From positions 868,001 through 932,000 of the forward strand of contig NZ_CP029192.1 in NCBI RefSeq assembly GCF_008642315.1: a stretch of 64,000 nt of DNA, in the 5' to 3' direction. Below the pieces are notes generated by a model, which had not been told where the DNA came from, searched no databases, and saw nothing but the letters and a program-made list of their open reading frames with translations. The stretch is from Streptomyces venezuelae (GTDB lineage Bacteria > Actinomycetota > Actinomycetes > Streptomycetales > Streptomycetaceae). Of the stretch, positions 25,530 to 34,111 are shown one piece after another (positions within the stretch are counted from its first letter, which is position 1; each line of letters starts with the position of its first letter). Both the position numbers and the translations under genes were made by a program.

Positions 25530-26435
25530 TCAGGCGGGCGGCCCGGGCGGCCACGGCAGCCCGGCGAGGATCGGCAGCAGCGACTCCTCCTCGTAGTCGA
25601 GGTGGGCGGTCAGCTCCTGCGACATGCGGGCGAGTTCGGCACGGAACCGTACGGGGTCCGCGCCGCCGACGTCCGCGAGGAGCGCGGCCAGCTCGCCCTG
25701 GATACGGGCGACGTCGCGGTGTTCCTCGGCGAGCCGGTCGAAGGTGTCGCGCAGCTCGGGGTGGTATCCCGCCATGGTCGGGAAGAGGTGCGCGTCCTCA
25801 CCGCTGTGGTGGAACTCCAGGGCGTCGCAGAACGCCAGGCAGTGCTGGCGGATCTGCAGTCCGAGACCCGGCGCCGGCGGGGCGTCCGGCCCCCGGTGCC
25901 CGGCGAGCGCGGCGAAGTACGCGTCGGTCTCGTCGCGTACGTGCCGCAGCTGGCCGCGCAGCCACAGGTGCACCTGGACCATCTTGTCGGCGAGGTTCGA
26001 CGCCTCCTCCGGGATGTCCGCCTCGTGCGCGGGCCGTTCCAGGACGACCACGGGCAGGACCCGGTCCGTCCGCTTCTGGTACTCGCCGTAGCCGGGGTCG
26101 GCGGCCACGATCCGCGCGAAGAGCCGGTCGCGCCGCTCCCCTTCGGCGGGAACGGCGACGGCCTCGAACGTCTCGGTGCCGAGCTCCACGTTCACCGTGG
26201 GGTGCGCGAGGACGTTGTGGTACCAGTCGGGGTGGCGCGGGCCGCCGAGGTTCGACCCGATGACCAGGAGGAGGCCGCCGTCGCGGACGTAGCCGAGCGG
26301 GGTCGTGTGCTGCTTGCCGGACCGCGCGCCGGTAGTGGTGAGCAGAAGGAGGTCGCCGCCCTCGAAGGGGCCGCCGACCTGGCCCCCGTTGGCTCGGAAC
26401 TCGTCGATGACGGACTGGTTGAAGGGTGTGGGCAT
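25530..26435 (-). CDS. Deazaflavin-dependent nitroreductase (DDN)-hemerythrin fusion protein
   Basis: The 301-residue protein joins two families. Residues about 1-140 are a DDN/split beta-barrel domain that usually binds coenzyme F420 (LLLLTTTGARSGKQHTTPLGYV, SNLGGPRHPDWYHNVLAHPT). Residues about 165-295 are a hemerythrin/HHE cation-binding domain. Its candidate iron ligands are His and Glu in RHVRDETDAYF, HCLAFCDALEFHHSGEDAHLF, EEHRDVARIQ and HLDYEEESLLP. A linked F420-reductase and di-iron domain could couple redox sensing or NO/O2 handling to reduction; this is inference. The start is ATG 26435 (MPTPFNQSVIDEF), which matches stand-alone DDN proteins; the ribosome site is weak. Confidence 0.85.
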   Translation of the reverse strand: MPTPFNQSVIDEFRANGGQVGGPFEGGDLLLLTTTGARSGKQHTTPLGYVRDGGLLLVIGSNLGGPRHPDWYHNVLAHPTVNVELGTETFEAVAVPAEGERRDRLFARIVAADPGYGEYQKRTDRVLPVVVLERPAHEADIPEEASNLADKMVQVHLWLRGQLRHVRDETDAYFAALAGHRGPDAPPAPGLGLQIRQHCLAFCDALEFHHSGEDAHLFPTMAGYHPELRDTFDRLAEEHRDVARIQGELAALLADVGGADPVRFRAELARMSQELTAHLDYEEESLLPILAGLPWPPGPPA

Positions 26436-26728
26436 GACGGTGTCGCATCTCCGTACGGGATGGTGGAGGGAGGTCGCGGTCACGCGTGCGGCGCGACCGG
26501 AGGCGCGCCGGGGCGCGCGGGTCGGGCGATGGCCCGAGGGTGAGAACTCACGACGTACTTATGACGTACTCATAGGCGTCGTCCTTGAGTGAAGGTGCTC
26601 GCCCGGTCGTCGACCTGCCCACTGCTCTTTGGTCGGCGCCACGCGGCACGAGCACCATTACAGTCACCCACTCCCCCGCATGTCAACGCGGGTCGCCTCC
26701 CCCGTCCCGGATCACACCGCGGACCGGA
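26436..26728. promoter_or_regulatory. Intergenic region with short inverted repeat
   Basis: No gene is seen here. A repeat TATGA-CGTAC-TCATA at 26560-26574 lies about 125 bases upstream of the DDN-hemerythrin start and could be an operator. The flanking DNA also repeats GACGTACT. The remaining sequence contains the 3' side of the fucosidase gene (26705-26728). Confidence 0.3.
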
Positions 26729-28315
26729 TCACACCTCCGAGCGGTAGAGGCCGAACTCCGCGATCCGCGCCCCGGCCCGCGACCTCGTCACGCGCAGCCG
26801 CCACCGCCGCGCGGTCACGGGCGCGCCGAGCCTCAGGACACGGCTCGCCCCCACCGTGTCGACCTCGGTCACGGTCTCCCACCGCTCGCCCACCCGCGCC
26901 TCGACGACCGCGTTCTCCACCTGCTGCCCGTGCCGGATGTCCTCGGCGATCCTGATCCGGTCGACCTCGCGTGCCCGTCCGAGGTCGACGGCGACCGTGC
27001 CGGCCGCGCGGTCGTGGCTCGGGTGCCTGCCGTGCGCGAGGTCCTTCGGGAGCTCGCGCCGGACACGTTCGCGGAACTCGCGCAGCCGCACCACGTCCGC
27101 GTCCGGGAGCAGACCCCGCTCGTCCGGCGGAATGTTCAGCAGGAGCACGGAGTTGCGTCCGACCGACCGGAACCAGATGTCCGTCAACTGCTCGACGCTC
27201 TTGGGCTGTTGGCCCTCGTGGTAGAACCAGCCAGGCCTGATCGACACGTCGCACTCGGCGGGCCACCACTGCAGGTACTGGGCGACGGACCGCGCCTCGG
27301 CGAGCGCCTCGCGGCTGCCCTGGTCGGGCGCGTCGTACCTGAGGGCGTAGTCGATGCTGCCGTTGCCTGAGTCCTTGACGGGGACGACGCTCCACTCGTT
27401 CTCGCGCGCGAGACCGCCTTCGTTGCCGACCCAGCGCACGTCGGGGCCGCGCACGGCCATCGTGGCGTCCGGCGCGAGGGCGCGGATCAGCGCGTACCAG
27501 CTGTCCCAGTCGTACGTCTCGACCTTGTCCGGCGGGATACGGCCCTGAGCCCCATCGAACCACACCTCGTCGACGGGACCGTACTCGGTGAGCACTTCGT
27601 AGAGCTGGTTGAGCATGTGGGCGCCGTAGTCGGTGGCGTCGAGCGTGAAGGAGCGCGGCCGGGAGCCCGACCGGTCATCACCGGGGACCAGGGTGGGGAT
27701 GGTGCGCGGCGCGCGTTCGCTGCCGTTGGCGTAGACGCCGTCGAGGTACTGGTTCTCGTCGGCAGGCGAGATGTAGACGCCGACCTTGATGCCGTGCCGC
27801 CGCAGCGAACCGGTGAACGCCCTGAGCACATCGCCCTTGCCTCCCTGCCAACTGCTGCTCTTGACACTGTGGTCGGTGTAACGGGAGGGGTAGAGCACGA
27901 AGCCGTCGTGGTGCTTCACGGTGAGGATCGCGAGCCTGAATCCCCCGTCGCGCAGGGCGCGCGCCCACTGGTCGGTGTCGAGCGCGGAGGGCTGGAAGAC
28001 GTCCGGGTCCTCGTCCCCCGTGCCCCATTCCAGGCCCGTGAATGTGTTGACTCCGAAGTGCAGGAACGCGGTCTGTTCCAGCTTCTGCCAGGCGATCTGG
28101 CGTGCGGTGGGACGGACGCGGGCCGCCTTGGCGACCAGGGAGGCGGGGGTGTCGTCGGGGCCGATGCGGATGCCGTGGGGCGGTTCGGCTCCGGTGGGCG
28201 GTCGGGTGGGTCGGGTGGTCGGGCCCGCGGTCGCGGCGAGTGCGGTGCTCGACACCGCGGCGGAGGTGGTGACGGCGGCGGCCGCGGCCATGAAGAGACG
28301 TCTGCTGACGGTCAT
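26729..28315 (-). CDS. Secreted GH29 alpha-L-fucosidase with C-terminal discoidin-like domain
   Basis: The 528-residue precursor starts MTVSRRLFMAAAAAVTT, a twin-arginine-type signal (SRRLFM), ending near ALA at about residue 27. The catalytic barrel shows FLHFGVNTFTGLEWG, TVKHHDGFVLY and the nucleophile Asp254 in VWFDGAQG, as in GH29. The N-terminal pattern is closer to the GH29-B group (alpha-1,3/4 specificity) than to GH29-A; this is a pattern-based judgement. Residues about 400-528 look like an F5/8 type C (discoidin) carbohydrate-binding module. It follows the GH20 gene in the same orientation at 75 bases, so the two are probably co-transcribed. Released L-fucose could feed the operon at 5-13 kb. 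Confidence 0.92.
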   Translation of the reverse strand: MTVSRRLFMAAAAAVTTSAAVSSTALAATAGPTTRPTRPPTGAEPPHGIRIGPDDTPASLVAKAARVRPTARQIAWQKLEQTAFLHFGVNTFTGLEWGTGDEDPDVFQPSALDTDQWARALRDGGFRLAILTVKHHDGFVLYPSRYTDHSVKSSSWQGGKGDVLRAFTGSLRRHGIKVGVYISPADENQYLDGVYANGSERAPRTIPTLVPGDDRSGSRPRSFTLDATDYGAHMLNQLYEVLTEYGPVDEVWFDGAQGRIPPDKVETYDWDSWYALIRALAPDATMAVRGPDVRWVGNEGGLARENEWSVVPVKDSGNGSIDYALRYDAPDQGSREALAEARSVAQYLQWWPAECDVSIRPGWFYHEGQQPKSVEQLTDIWFRSVGRNSVLLLNIPPDERGLLPDADVVRLREFRERVRRELPKDLAHGRHPSHDRAAGTVAVDLGRAREVDRIRIAEDIRHGQQVENAVVEARVGERWETVTEVDTVGASRVLRLGAPVTARRWRLRVTRSRAGARIAEFGLYRSEV

Positions 28316-28390
28316 CGGGGGCCGGTCTCCTTCGGGGATGGAAGGCAACGGGTGGAGGGCAGCGGGTGGAGGGCAGTCGGGACGGGGTGA

Positions 28391-30277
28391 TCAGTCCGCG
28401 GTCAACGTCCATACGGCGGGCTGCCGTTGATCCACCGGGTACTGCACGATCCGCCCGTCCCGCGTGACGTGCGCGGCCATGCGCGTGATCGCGTTGGTGA
28501 GACGGTGGCCGCCGGGCACCTCCGTGATCTGCCACCGCTGCAGGGTGTTCGCGGCGTCGCAGGTCTCCCGGGTGACGGCCGTGCCGGGCTGGAGCGGCAC
28601 GTTCAGGGTGAGCCTGCCGCTGCGGGTCTCCAGGCACTTCCCATCGGTCGCCGTCCTCAGCGTCACGTATCCGTCGGCGGTGCGTTTCACCTCGACGTCG
28701 AGGGGCTCGGCGCGGCCTGCGGTGTCGCGCAGGGTGTACGTCCCGTCGGCGACCGGCACCTTCGTCAGATCACGCCACCCCGGCGCGTGACGCACGGACC
28801 GGGCGCGGGCAGCGAACTCGGTGTAGGTCGGGTCGGGGTGGGCGGAGCCCCAGGTGACCTGGGCGATGTGGGCGAGCGGCATGGCCGTGGCGGCGGCGAC
28901 CTCGTTCTCGGTCTCGCCGCGCCCGTTGTCGGGCCACAGGCTGATCTTCGCGCCGGTGACGCCGTCGGCGGAGGCCGGCGTCTCGCCCTCGAAGGTGCGG
29001 GGGTCCCACTGCTCGTCGTACAGCTTCCGGGTGTCGGTGTGGAAGCCGCCGCGGACGAGGTAGAGGGAGTACGCGGCGTTCATGACGGGGTGGCCCTGCG
29101 CGATGAGGCTGCTGGGCTTCGTCTTCACGTCCAGCCAGTGCTCGACGGTCGTGCCGGGCGCCACGGGCACGGTGTTGGCACCGGTGAGGCCGTCGTTCCA
29201 GATGCGCAGGTGTTTGCCCTTGCCCGTCACGTAGGCGTGCACGCGGTTCACGAAGCCGATGAAGGCGTCCTGCGGGGTGGCGTTCTCGCCGTACTTCTTC
29301 TTCGCGTACTCCAGGATGTGCGGGTACTTCGCGAAGTCGGAGCCGAGCATGTACTCGTCGGCGCCCATGTGCCATGACGTCGCGGGGAAGACCTCGGCGT
29401 ACTCGTCGACAAGGCTCTTGTAGTAGGTGAAGGACTCGTCCTTCGTGATGTCGAGGCGCGAGGGCTGCGGCTTGCCGTCGGAGTCGGTGAGCTGGAGGTC
29501 CGGGCGCTTCTCCAGCCACGGGTCCATGTGCCCCGGCGAGTTGATCTCCGGGACGATCGTCACGTGGTACTTCTCGCCGAGCGCGACCAGGCGGCGCAGG
29601 TCACGCTTGGTGTAGTAGCCCCAGGAGTTGGCCTCGGGGTGGCGGTCGCTCTTGACCTTGAGTTCCAGGAGCAGCTGGTTCTGCTTGCGGTACGCCATCT
29701 CGCGCAGCAGGTTCTCCAGCCACGGCGTGGAGATGTTGATGTAGCAGGCGCAGACTCCGACGCCCCGCTCCTTGTACCGCGGCACGTCGACGGTGCGTCC
29801 GGCCGGTACGCGGTCGCCGCGGGCCAGGAGCTGGAGCAGGGTCCTGGTGCCGTAGAAGGCGCCGGCCTCACGGGCGCCGGTGATGTCCAGGCGGTCGCCC
29901 ACCCGCAGGTCGTACCCCTCGGAGCCGAGTGGTTTCCGGGTGCGGTCGACGTCGATCACGATGTCCCCGTCGCGCGCGGCGCCGCGCGTCACGGGGGCGC
30001 GCCCCTCGCCCGCGGCCTCCAGGTCGTCGGCGAGTGTGGCGGCGACCCGGCGCGACTCGGCGTCGCGCGCGACGAGGCGGGTGCCGGGGCCGTAGCGGAA
30101 GGTGCCCTCGGCGGGGGTCCAGTCGGTGAGCGCGGGGACGGTGGTCGGCACGTCAGGGGCCCCTCCGGAGGCGCCGACGGCGGTGACGGACGGGGCCATC
30201 GACAAGGTCAGGGCCACCACGACCGTGCCGACCGCCCGGGACACCCGCGGCAGGGAACGCGAACACAGTTCGGTCAT
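28391..30277 (-). CDS. Secreted GH20 beta-hexosaminidase/lacto-N-biosidase-like enzyme
   Basis: The 628-residue precursor has a signal peptide (to about 35: VGTVVVALTLSMAPSVTA). It carries a GH20b N-terminal domain (about 45-165) and a catalytic barrel with Asp307-Glu308 in SWHMGADEYM; VPEINSPGHMDPWL is also typical. A ricin-like beta-trefoil tail follows, with LETRSGRLTLNV and LQRWQITEVPGGHRL. GH20 enzymes remove terminal GlcNAc/GalNAc, and one branch (lacto-N-biosidase) removes disaccharide units. The pairing with a GH29-B-like fucosidase, and the length, fit the latter branch, but I cannot distinguish them by eye. It heads a two-gene operon with the fucosidase. Its proposed role is trimming host or fungal glycoconjugates outside the cell. 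Confidence 0.9.
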   Translation of the reverse strand: MTELCSRSLPRVSRAVGTVVVALTLSMAPSVTAVGASGGAPDVPTTVPALTDWTPAEGTFRYGPGTRLVARDAESRRVAATLADDLEAAGEGRAPVTRGAARDGDIVIDVDRTRKPLGSEGYDLRVGDRLDITGAREAGAFYGTRTLLQLLARGDRVPAGRTVDVPRYKERGVGVCACYINISTPWLENLLREMAYRKQNQLLLELKVKSDRHPEANSWGYYTKRDLRRLVALGEKYHVTIVPEINSPGHMDPWLEKRPDLQLTDSDGKPQPSRLDITKDESFTYYKSLVDEYAEVFPATSWHMGADEYMLGSDFAKYPHILEYAKKKYGENATPQDAFIGFVNRVHAYVTGKGKHLRIWNDGLTGANTVPVAPGTTVEHWLDVKTKPSSLIAQGHPVMNAAYSLYLVRGGFHTDTRKLYDEQWDPRTFEGETPASADGVTGAKISLWPDNGRGETENEVAAATAMPLAHIAQVTWGSAHPDPTYTEFAARARSVRHAPGWRDLTKVPVADGTYTLRDTAGRAEPLDVEVKRTADGYVTLRTATDGKCLETRSGRLTLNVPLQPGTAVTRETCDAANTLQRWQITEVPGGHRLTNAITRMAAHVTRDGRIVQYPVDQRQPAVWTLTAD

Positions 30278-30474
30278 GAGGTCCGATGATTCAAGCGCTC
30301 CACAAGGGTGTCAATGCATCGCACGCCACGGGGACTTGGACATTTGAGCCAGCCATCGGATGAATCACGCGGCCGGAGCGGCGAGAACGCGTCCGGACAC
30401 ACCTGTGCCCCCCGTCGTCCAGGACAGGGGGCACGTGGCGAAGCGGACCGGTGCGGTACCGGGCCGGTGTCGAC

Positions 30475-30648
30475 TCAGTCGATGCCGGGGAGGATGTGGG
30501 GCTCGGCGAGGTCGTCCTCGTAGCCGGCCAGGCGGATGGGGGCCGCCTTGGCCCACGCCTCCAGGTTGCGGAGCTTGTGGGGCCGTCCGGCCCGCTCGCC
30601 GCCGCGTTCCGCCGGTCGCTTTTCGTGCTTCGTCAGATCTGGTGTCAC
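30475..30648 (-). CDS. Small 57-residue protein of unknown function (RiPP-precursor-like in size)
   Basis: A 57-codon gene runs from GTG 30648 to a TGA at 30475. It is preceded by AAAGGAG at exactly six bases, one of the best ribosome sites in the window, and has strong third-position GC. The N-terminal half is charged (TKHEKRPAERGGERAGRP) and the C-terminal half is LEAWAKAAPIRL followed by AGYEDDLAEPHILPGID. The product has no cysteine and no signal peptide. The acidic tail ending ILPGID after a basic leader resembles a leader/core layout, but I recognise no family and no maturation enzyme is adjacent. A longer frame to 30810 is unlikely because the ribosome site is internal to it. A stand-alone small protein is equally possible. 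Confidence 0.65.
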   Translation of the reverse strand: MTPDLTKHEKRPAERGGERAGRPHKLRNLEAWAKAAPIRLAGYEDDLAEPHILPGID

Positions 30649-31177
30649 CGCGCACTCCTTTGTGTCGCGTAACGGAAGGGCAAGGGCAGTTCGGTCGCGG
30701 TGGCGCCGTTCTCTGGCGGGACCGCGGCCGTGGTTGCCGGCCTGTCCCCGGAGCGGCCGAGGGATGCTTGTGGATCTCTCGTGGCCGCCCGTTCGCACTA
30801 CATTAACCAAATGAGCGCCGCCGCGCTCGATGGGGACCGGAGTCGGGGTGGAATCCGGACAACGCCCCCGAAGCGGCCGTATGAGGCCTCAGGGGCCCGG
30901 GCTGACGCAGACCCGGAGGGGACGCGCGGCCGACACCGCCGCCGGGCGACGGACACGTACCGGCGCACCTCCGCCACCAACCGTGACACAGGCGGGAGTT
31001 GCCCGCTCACCGACGGGTCGGTCACCGTGGGCGCACACCCGGTCACGAGAGGCGAGAAAACGGCAGCCGGCCCGGACCGCGCCGAGCGCGGCACCCCGAA
31101 CCGGCTGCCCAAAAGCTTTCGCGAACCATCCGAATACTGAGACGGAGGTATCAGCCGACCACGACGGTCCTACTCGT
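30649..31177. other. Intergenic region, no supported gene
   Basis: About 530 bases between the small protein and the SDR gene. Open frames here have no ribosome site and no recognisable sequence. A locally AT-richer stretch near 30790-30812 (CACTACATTAACCAAATG) may hold a promoter for the small gene on the minus strand. I see nothing else. Confidence 0.4.
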
Positions 31178-32674
31178 TCACCACTTGCCCGGCTCGTAGT
31201 CCTTGAGGAAGACGCCGTACACGTCCTCGCCCGCCTCACCTCGCACCACGGGGTCGTAGACGCGGGCGGCGCCGTCGATCAGGTCGAGCGGGGCGTGGAA
31301 GCCCTCCTCGGCGAGGCGCAGCTTGTCGTAGTGCGGGCGCTCGTCGGTGATCCAGCCGGTGTCCACCGAGGTCATGAGGATGCCGTCGGTCTGGAACATC
31401 TCCTGGGCGCTGGTGCGCGTCACCATGTTCATCGCGGCCTTCGCGGCGTTGGTGTTCGGGTGCCCAGCGCCCTTGTAGCCGCGGCCGAAGACGCCCTCCA
31501 TCGCCGAGACGTTGACGATGTGGGCCCGGCCGCTCGACGCCTTCTTCGCGGCGTCGGCCATGGCCTGGCGCAACGCGCTGATCAGGATGAACGGCGACGT
31601 GTAGTTGCACAGCTGGGTCTCGAGGAGCTCCACGGGGGAGATCTGCTCGATGGTCTGCACCCAGGTGTTGCTGTCGACGACGTCCGGGACGAGGCCGCCC
31701 GCGTCGATGGCGGTGCCGTCGAGGTGCCGGGCGACGCTGGCGTTGCCCGCGACGAGGGCGAGGTCGGCCACCTTCTGCGCGTCCAGGCCGCTCGTGCCGA
31801 TGGGCAGCGCGGCGAGGCCGTCGACCGCTCCGGAGTTGAAGGCGCCGATGACGGAGTGGGCGGGCAGCTCCCCGGCGGGCAGCGGCGCGCTCTCGCCGTC
31901 GACCAGTGCGGCGTAGGCGGAGGGCAGGCGGCGCACGGTCTGCGTCGCGTTGTTGATCAGGATGTCGAGCGGGCCCGCCGCGGCGACCCGCTCGGCGAGG
32001 GCCACGGACTGGGCCGGGTCGCGCAGGTCGATGCCGACGACCTCCAGGCGGTGCAGCCAGTCCGCGGAGTCGTCCATCCCCTTGAAGCGGCGGATGGCGT
32101 CCTTGGGGAACCGGGTCGTGATGGTGGTGTGGGCACCGTCGCGAAGCAGCCGCAGCGCGATGTACATGCCGATCTTGGCGCGGCCGCCGGTGAGCAGGGC
32201 GCGCTTGCCGGTGAGGTCGGCGCGGGCGTCGCGCTTGGAGCGGTTCAGGCGGGCGCAGTCCGGACAGAGCTGGTGGTAGAAGTAGTCGACTTCCACGTAG
32301 CGGGTCTTGCAGGTGTAGCAGGAGCGCGGGCGCTGGAGTATCCCCGCGACCCGGCCCTCCTCAGTCTGCGACGAGGGGAGCAGGCCCTCGGTCTCGTCGT
32401 CGATGCGCTGCGCGGAGCCGGTGGCGGTGGCCTCGGTGACGGCCTTGTCGTGGGCGGTCTTGGCGGCGCGGCGCTCCTGGCGGCGGCGCTGCTTCACCGT
32501 CCGGTAGATCCCGGCCGTGGCGCGGCGCACGGCGATCGCGTCCGGGTGGTCGACCTCCAGCTCGTCCAGCTCGTCGAGCACGGCGAGGCAGACGGCGAGG
32601 CGGTCCGGGTCGATGCCGGGGCCGTACGTCGCCTGCTCGGCGTGCCCCTCCTGGCTTTCGTCTGTCACCGTCAT
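31178..32674 (-). CDS. Zinc-ribbon-containing SDR family oxidoreductase
   Basis: The 498-residue protein has an N-terminal helical region (1-110), a four-cysteine zinc ribbon (Cys119-Tyr-Thr-Cys122 and Cys137-Pro-Asp-Cys140) and then a short-chain dehydrogenase domain from about 155. The cofactor motif is LLTGGRAKIGMYIALRL. The Rossmann features include INNATQTVRRL and a Ser in IVNVSAMEG, and the Tyr-x-x-x-Lys position is replaced: GRGYKGAGHPNTNAAKAAM has HPNTNAAKAA, so the usual YxxxK is shifted or lost. Catalytic competence is therefore doubtful. The start is ATG 32674 (MTVTDESQEG) with GAGG upstream. It lies 66 bases downstream of the WS/DGAT gene. The substrate is unknown. Confidence 0.8.
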   Translation of the reverse strand: MTVTDESQEGHAEQATYGPGIDPDRLAVCLAVLDELDELEVDHPDAIAVRRATAGIYRTVKQRRRQERRAAKTAHDKAVTEATATGSAQRIDDETEGLLPSSQTEEGRVAGILQRPRSCYTCKTRYVEVDYFYHQLCPDCARLNRSKRDARADLTGKRALLTGGRAKIGMYIALRLLRDGAHTTITTRFPKDAIRRFKGMDDSADWLHRLEVVGIDLRDPAQSVALAERVAAAGPLDILINNATQTVRRLPSAYAALVDGESAPLPAGELPAHSVIGAFNSGAVDGLAALPIGTSGLDAQKVADLALVAGNASVARHLDGTAIDAGGLVPDVVDSNTWVQTIEQISPVELLETQLCNYTSPFILISALRQAMADAAKKASSGRAHIVNVSAMEGVFGRGYKGAGHPNTNAAKAAMNMVTRTSAQEMFQTDGILMTSVDTGWITDERPHYDKLRLAEEGFHAPLDLIDGAARVYDPVVRGEAGEDVYGVFLKDYEPGKW

Positions 32675-32740
32675 CGCCGCTGTCCTCGTTGTCCGTGCCA
32701 CGGCGCATCCGGTCGTCCGCGGAACTCCAAAAGCGGAAGT

Positions 32741-34111
32741 TTACAAAGCGGTGGGCCCGGGAACCAAACGCGCTTCCCGTGCGCACACCGCCACGAGTCC
32801 CGCGAGCTCGTCCCGCAGGCTCTGCGCGAGGAGCTCCAGGTCGGGCACGGCGGCGGCGTCCGCGACAAGGCCGTAGTGCACGCGGCCCCGATAGGTGGAG
32901 ACGGCGACGGCGAGGGACTGGCCCCGGGCGAGCGGCGCGAACGGATAGACCTCGGTGAGGCGGCAGCCGCCGAGCCGCAGTCCGACGCCGGGCAGCGGGA
33001 CGCTGGTGACGAGGATGTCGAAGAGCAGCCGGGCGGCCTGGGCGACGACGGGGCCGCCGATCCGGTGCCCGAGCGACGGCACGTGCTCGGCGAGGAGCGC
33101 CACGGCTCCGGCGCCCCGCTCGGGGCCCGCGTCCTTGTTGCGGTCCATGGCGGTGCGTACGTCGCGCAGCCGGTCGAGCGGGTCCTCGCGGCCGACGGGG
33201 AGGCGGACCAGATAGCCGGAGAGGCGGTTTCCCGGGGTCTTGGCGGTGCGGGGGCGGCGGCGGGAGACCGGGATGAGGGCGCGCGGCTCGACTCCCTCGC
33301 TGCAGTCGCCGCGCTCGTCGAGCCAGCGGCGCAGGGCGCCGGCGACGACGGTGATCAGGACGTCGTTGACGGTGCCGCCGACGGCCTTGCGCACCTGGTG
33401 CACGTCGTCCAGGTCGAGGACGACGCCGGCGGTGCGGCGGGTGCCGGTGGCGGCCGAGGAGAGCGCGGCGCAGGAGCGTACGCCCAGGGCGGCGCGAGCC
33501 ACGGAGGTGCCGATGCCGAGGGCCTGGCCCACCTCCGCGACGGTGCCGCGGACCCGGCTCGGCAGGGTGCGGGGGTCGAGGAGCGACCAGGGGGAGGCCG
33601 CGGGGGCCGGCGGGCGGGGCCGGGAGGCGGGCAGGTCGACGGGGTCGAGGAGGGCGGCGCCGAGCGTGAGGGCGCGCAGGCCGTCGGCGAGGGCGTGGTG
33701 GAACTTGAAGAGGACCGCGAAGGACGTGCCGTCGGCGCCCGGCAGGACGTGCGCCTCCCACGGCGGCCGGTCGCGCGCCACCGGACGCTGCATCAACTCC
33801 CCCGCCGCGGCGTGGAAGTCCGTCACCGGGGCCGCGAGCCGGATGTGCTCCAGGGGGTCGAAGGCGGGCATCGGCACGCGTATCGCGCCGCCGACGGGCA
33901 GCCAGACGGAACGTATCCGCATGCGCAGTCCCGGCACGGCCGCCGCGCGGACCGCGAGAAGCCCCGCGGCGCGGTCCGCCGCGTCGGGCCCTTCGGCCTC
34001 GAAGACCCCGAGGGCGCCCAGATGCATGGGGTGTTCGGCGGTCTCGATGTTCCAGAAGGCCAGATCGAGAGGGACGAGCAGGTCGGAGCTCTGAGCAGGC
34101 GTAGAAGTCAC
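32741..34111 (-). CDS. Wax ester synthase/diacylglycerol acyltransferase (WS/DGAT) family protein
   Basis: The 456-residue protein has the family's acyltransferase motif FHHALADGLRALTLG (His138, His139, Asp143, Gly144) and begins with the typical SDLLVPLDLAFWNIETAEHP. Later PLPGVGLRLGGCRLTEVYPF and ILVTSVPLPGVG-like motifs match the condensation-domain-like C-terminal half. Members acylate diacylglycerol or fatty alcohols with acyl-CoA, giving triacylglycerol or wax esters at the inner membrane. The start is at MTSTPAQSSD. It is transcribed leftward toward the zinc-ribbon SDR gene; whether the two cooperate is unknown. Confidence 0.9.
   Translation of the reverse strand: MTSTPAQSSDLLVPLDLAFWNIETAEHPMHLGALGVFEAEGPDAADRAAGLLAVRAAAVPGLRMRIRSVWLPVGGAIRVPMPAFDPLEHIRLAAPVTDFHAAAGELMQRPVARDRPPWEAHVLPGADGTSFAVLFKFHHALADGLRALTLGAALLDPVDLPASRPRPPAPAASPWSLLDPRTLPSRVRGTVAEVGQALGIGTSVARAALGVRSCAALSSAATGTRRTAGVVLDLDDVHQVRKAVGGTVNDVLITVVAGALRRWLDERGDCSEGVEPRALIPVSRRRPRTAKTPGNRLSGYLVRLPVGREDPLDRLRDVRTAMDRNKDAGPERGAGAVALLAEHVPSLGHRIGGPVVAQAARLLFDILVTSVPLPGVGLRLGGCRLTEVYPFAPLARGQSLAVAVSTYRGRVHYGLVADAAAVPDLELLAQSLRDELAGLVAVCAREARLVPGPTAL

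Noticed and set aside
30700..31140. Plus-strand frame between small protein and SDR genes
   Set aside because: Arg/Thr/Gly-rich random composition and no ribosome site.
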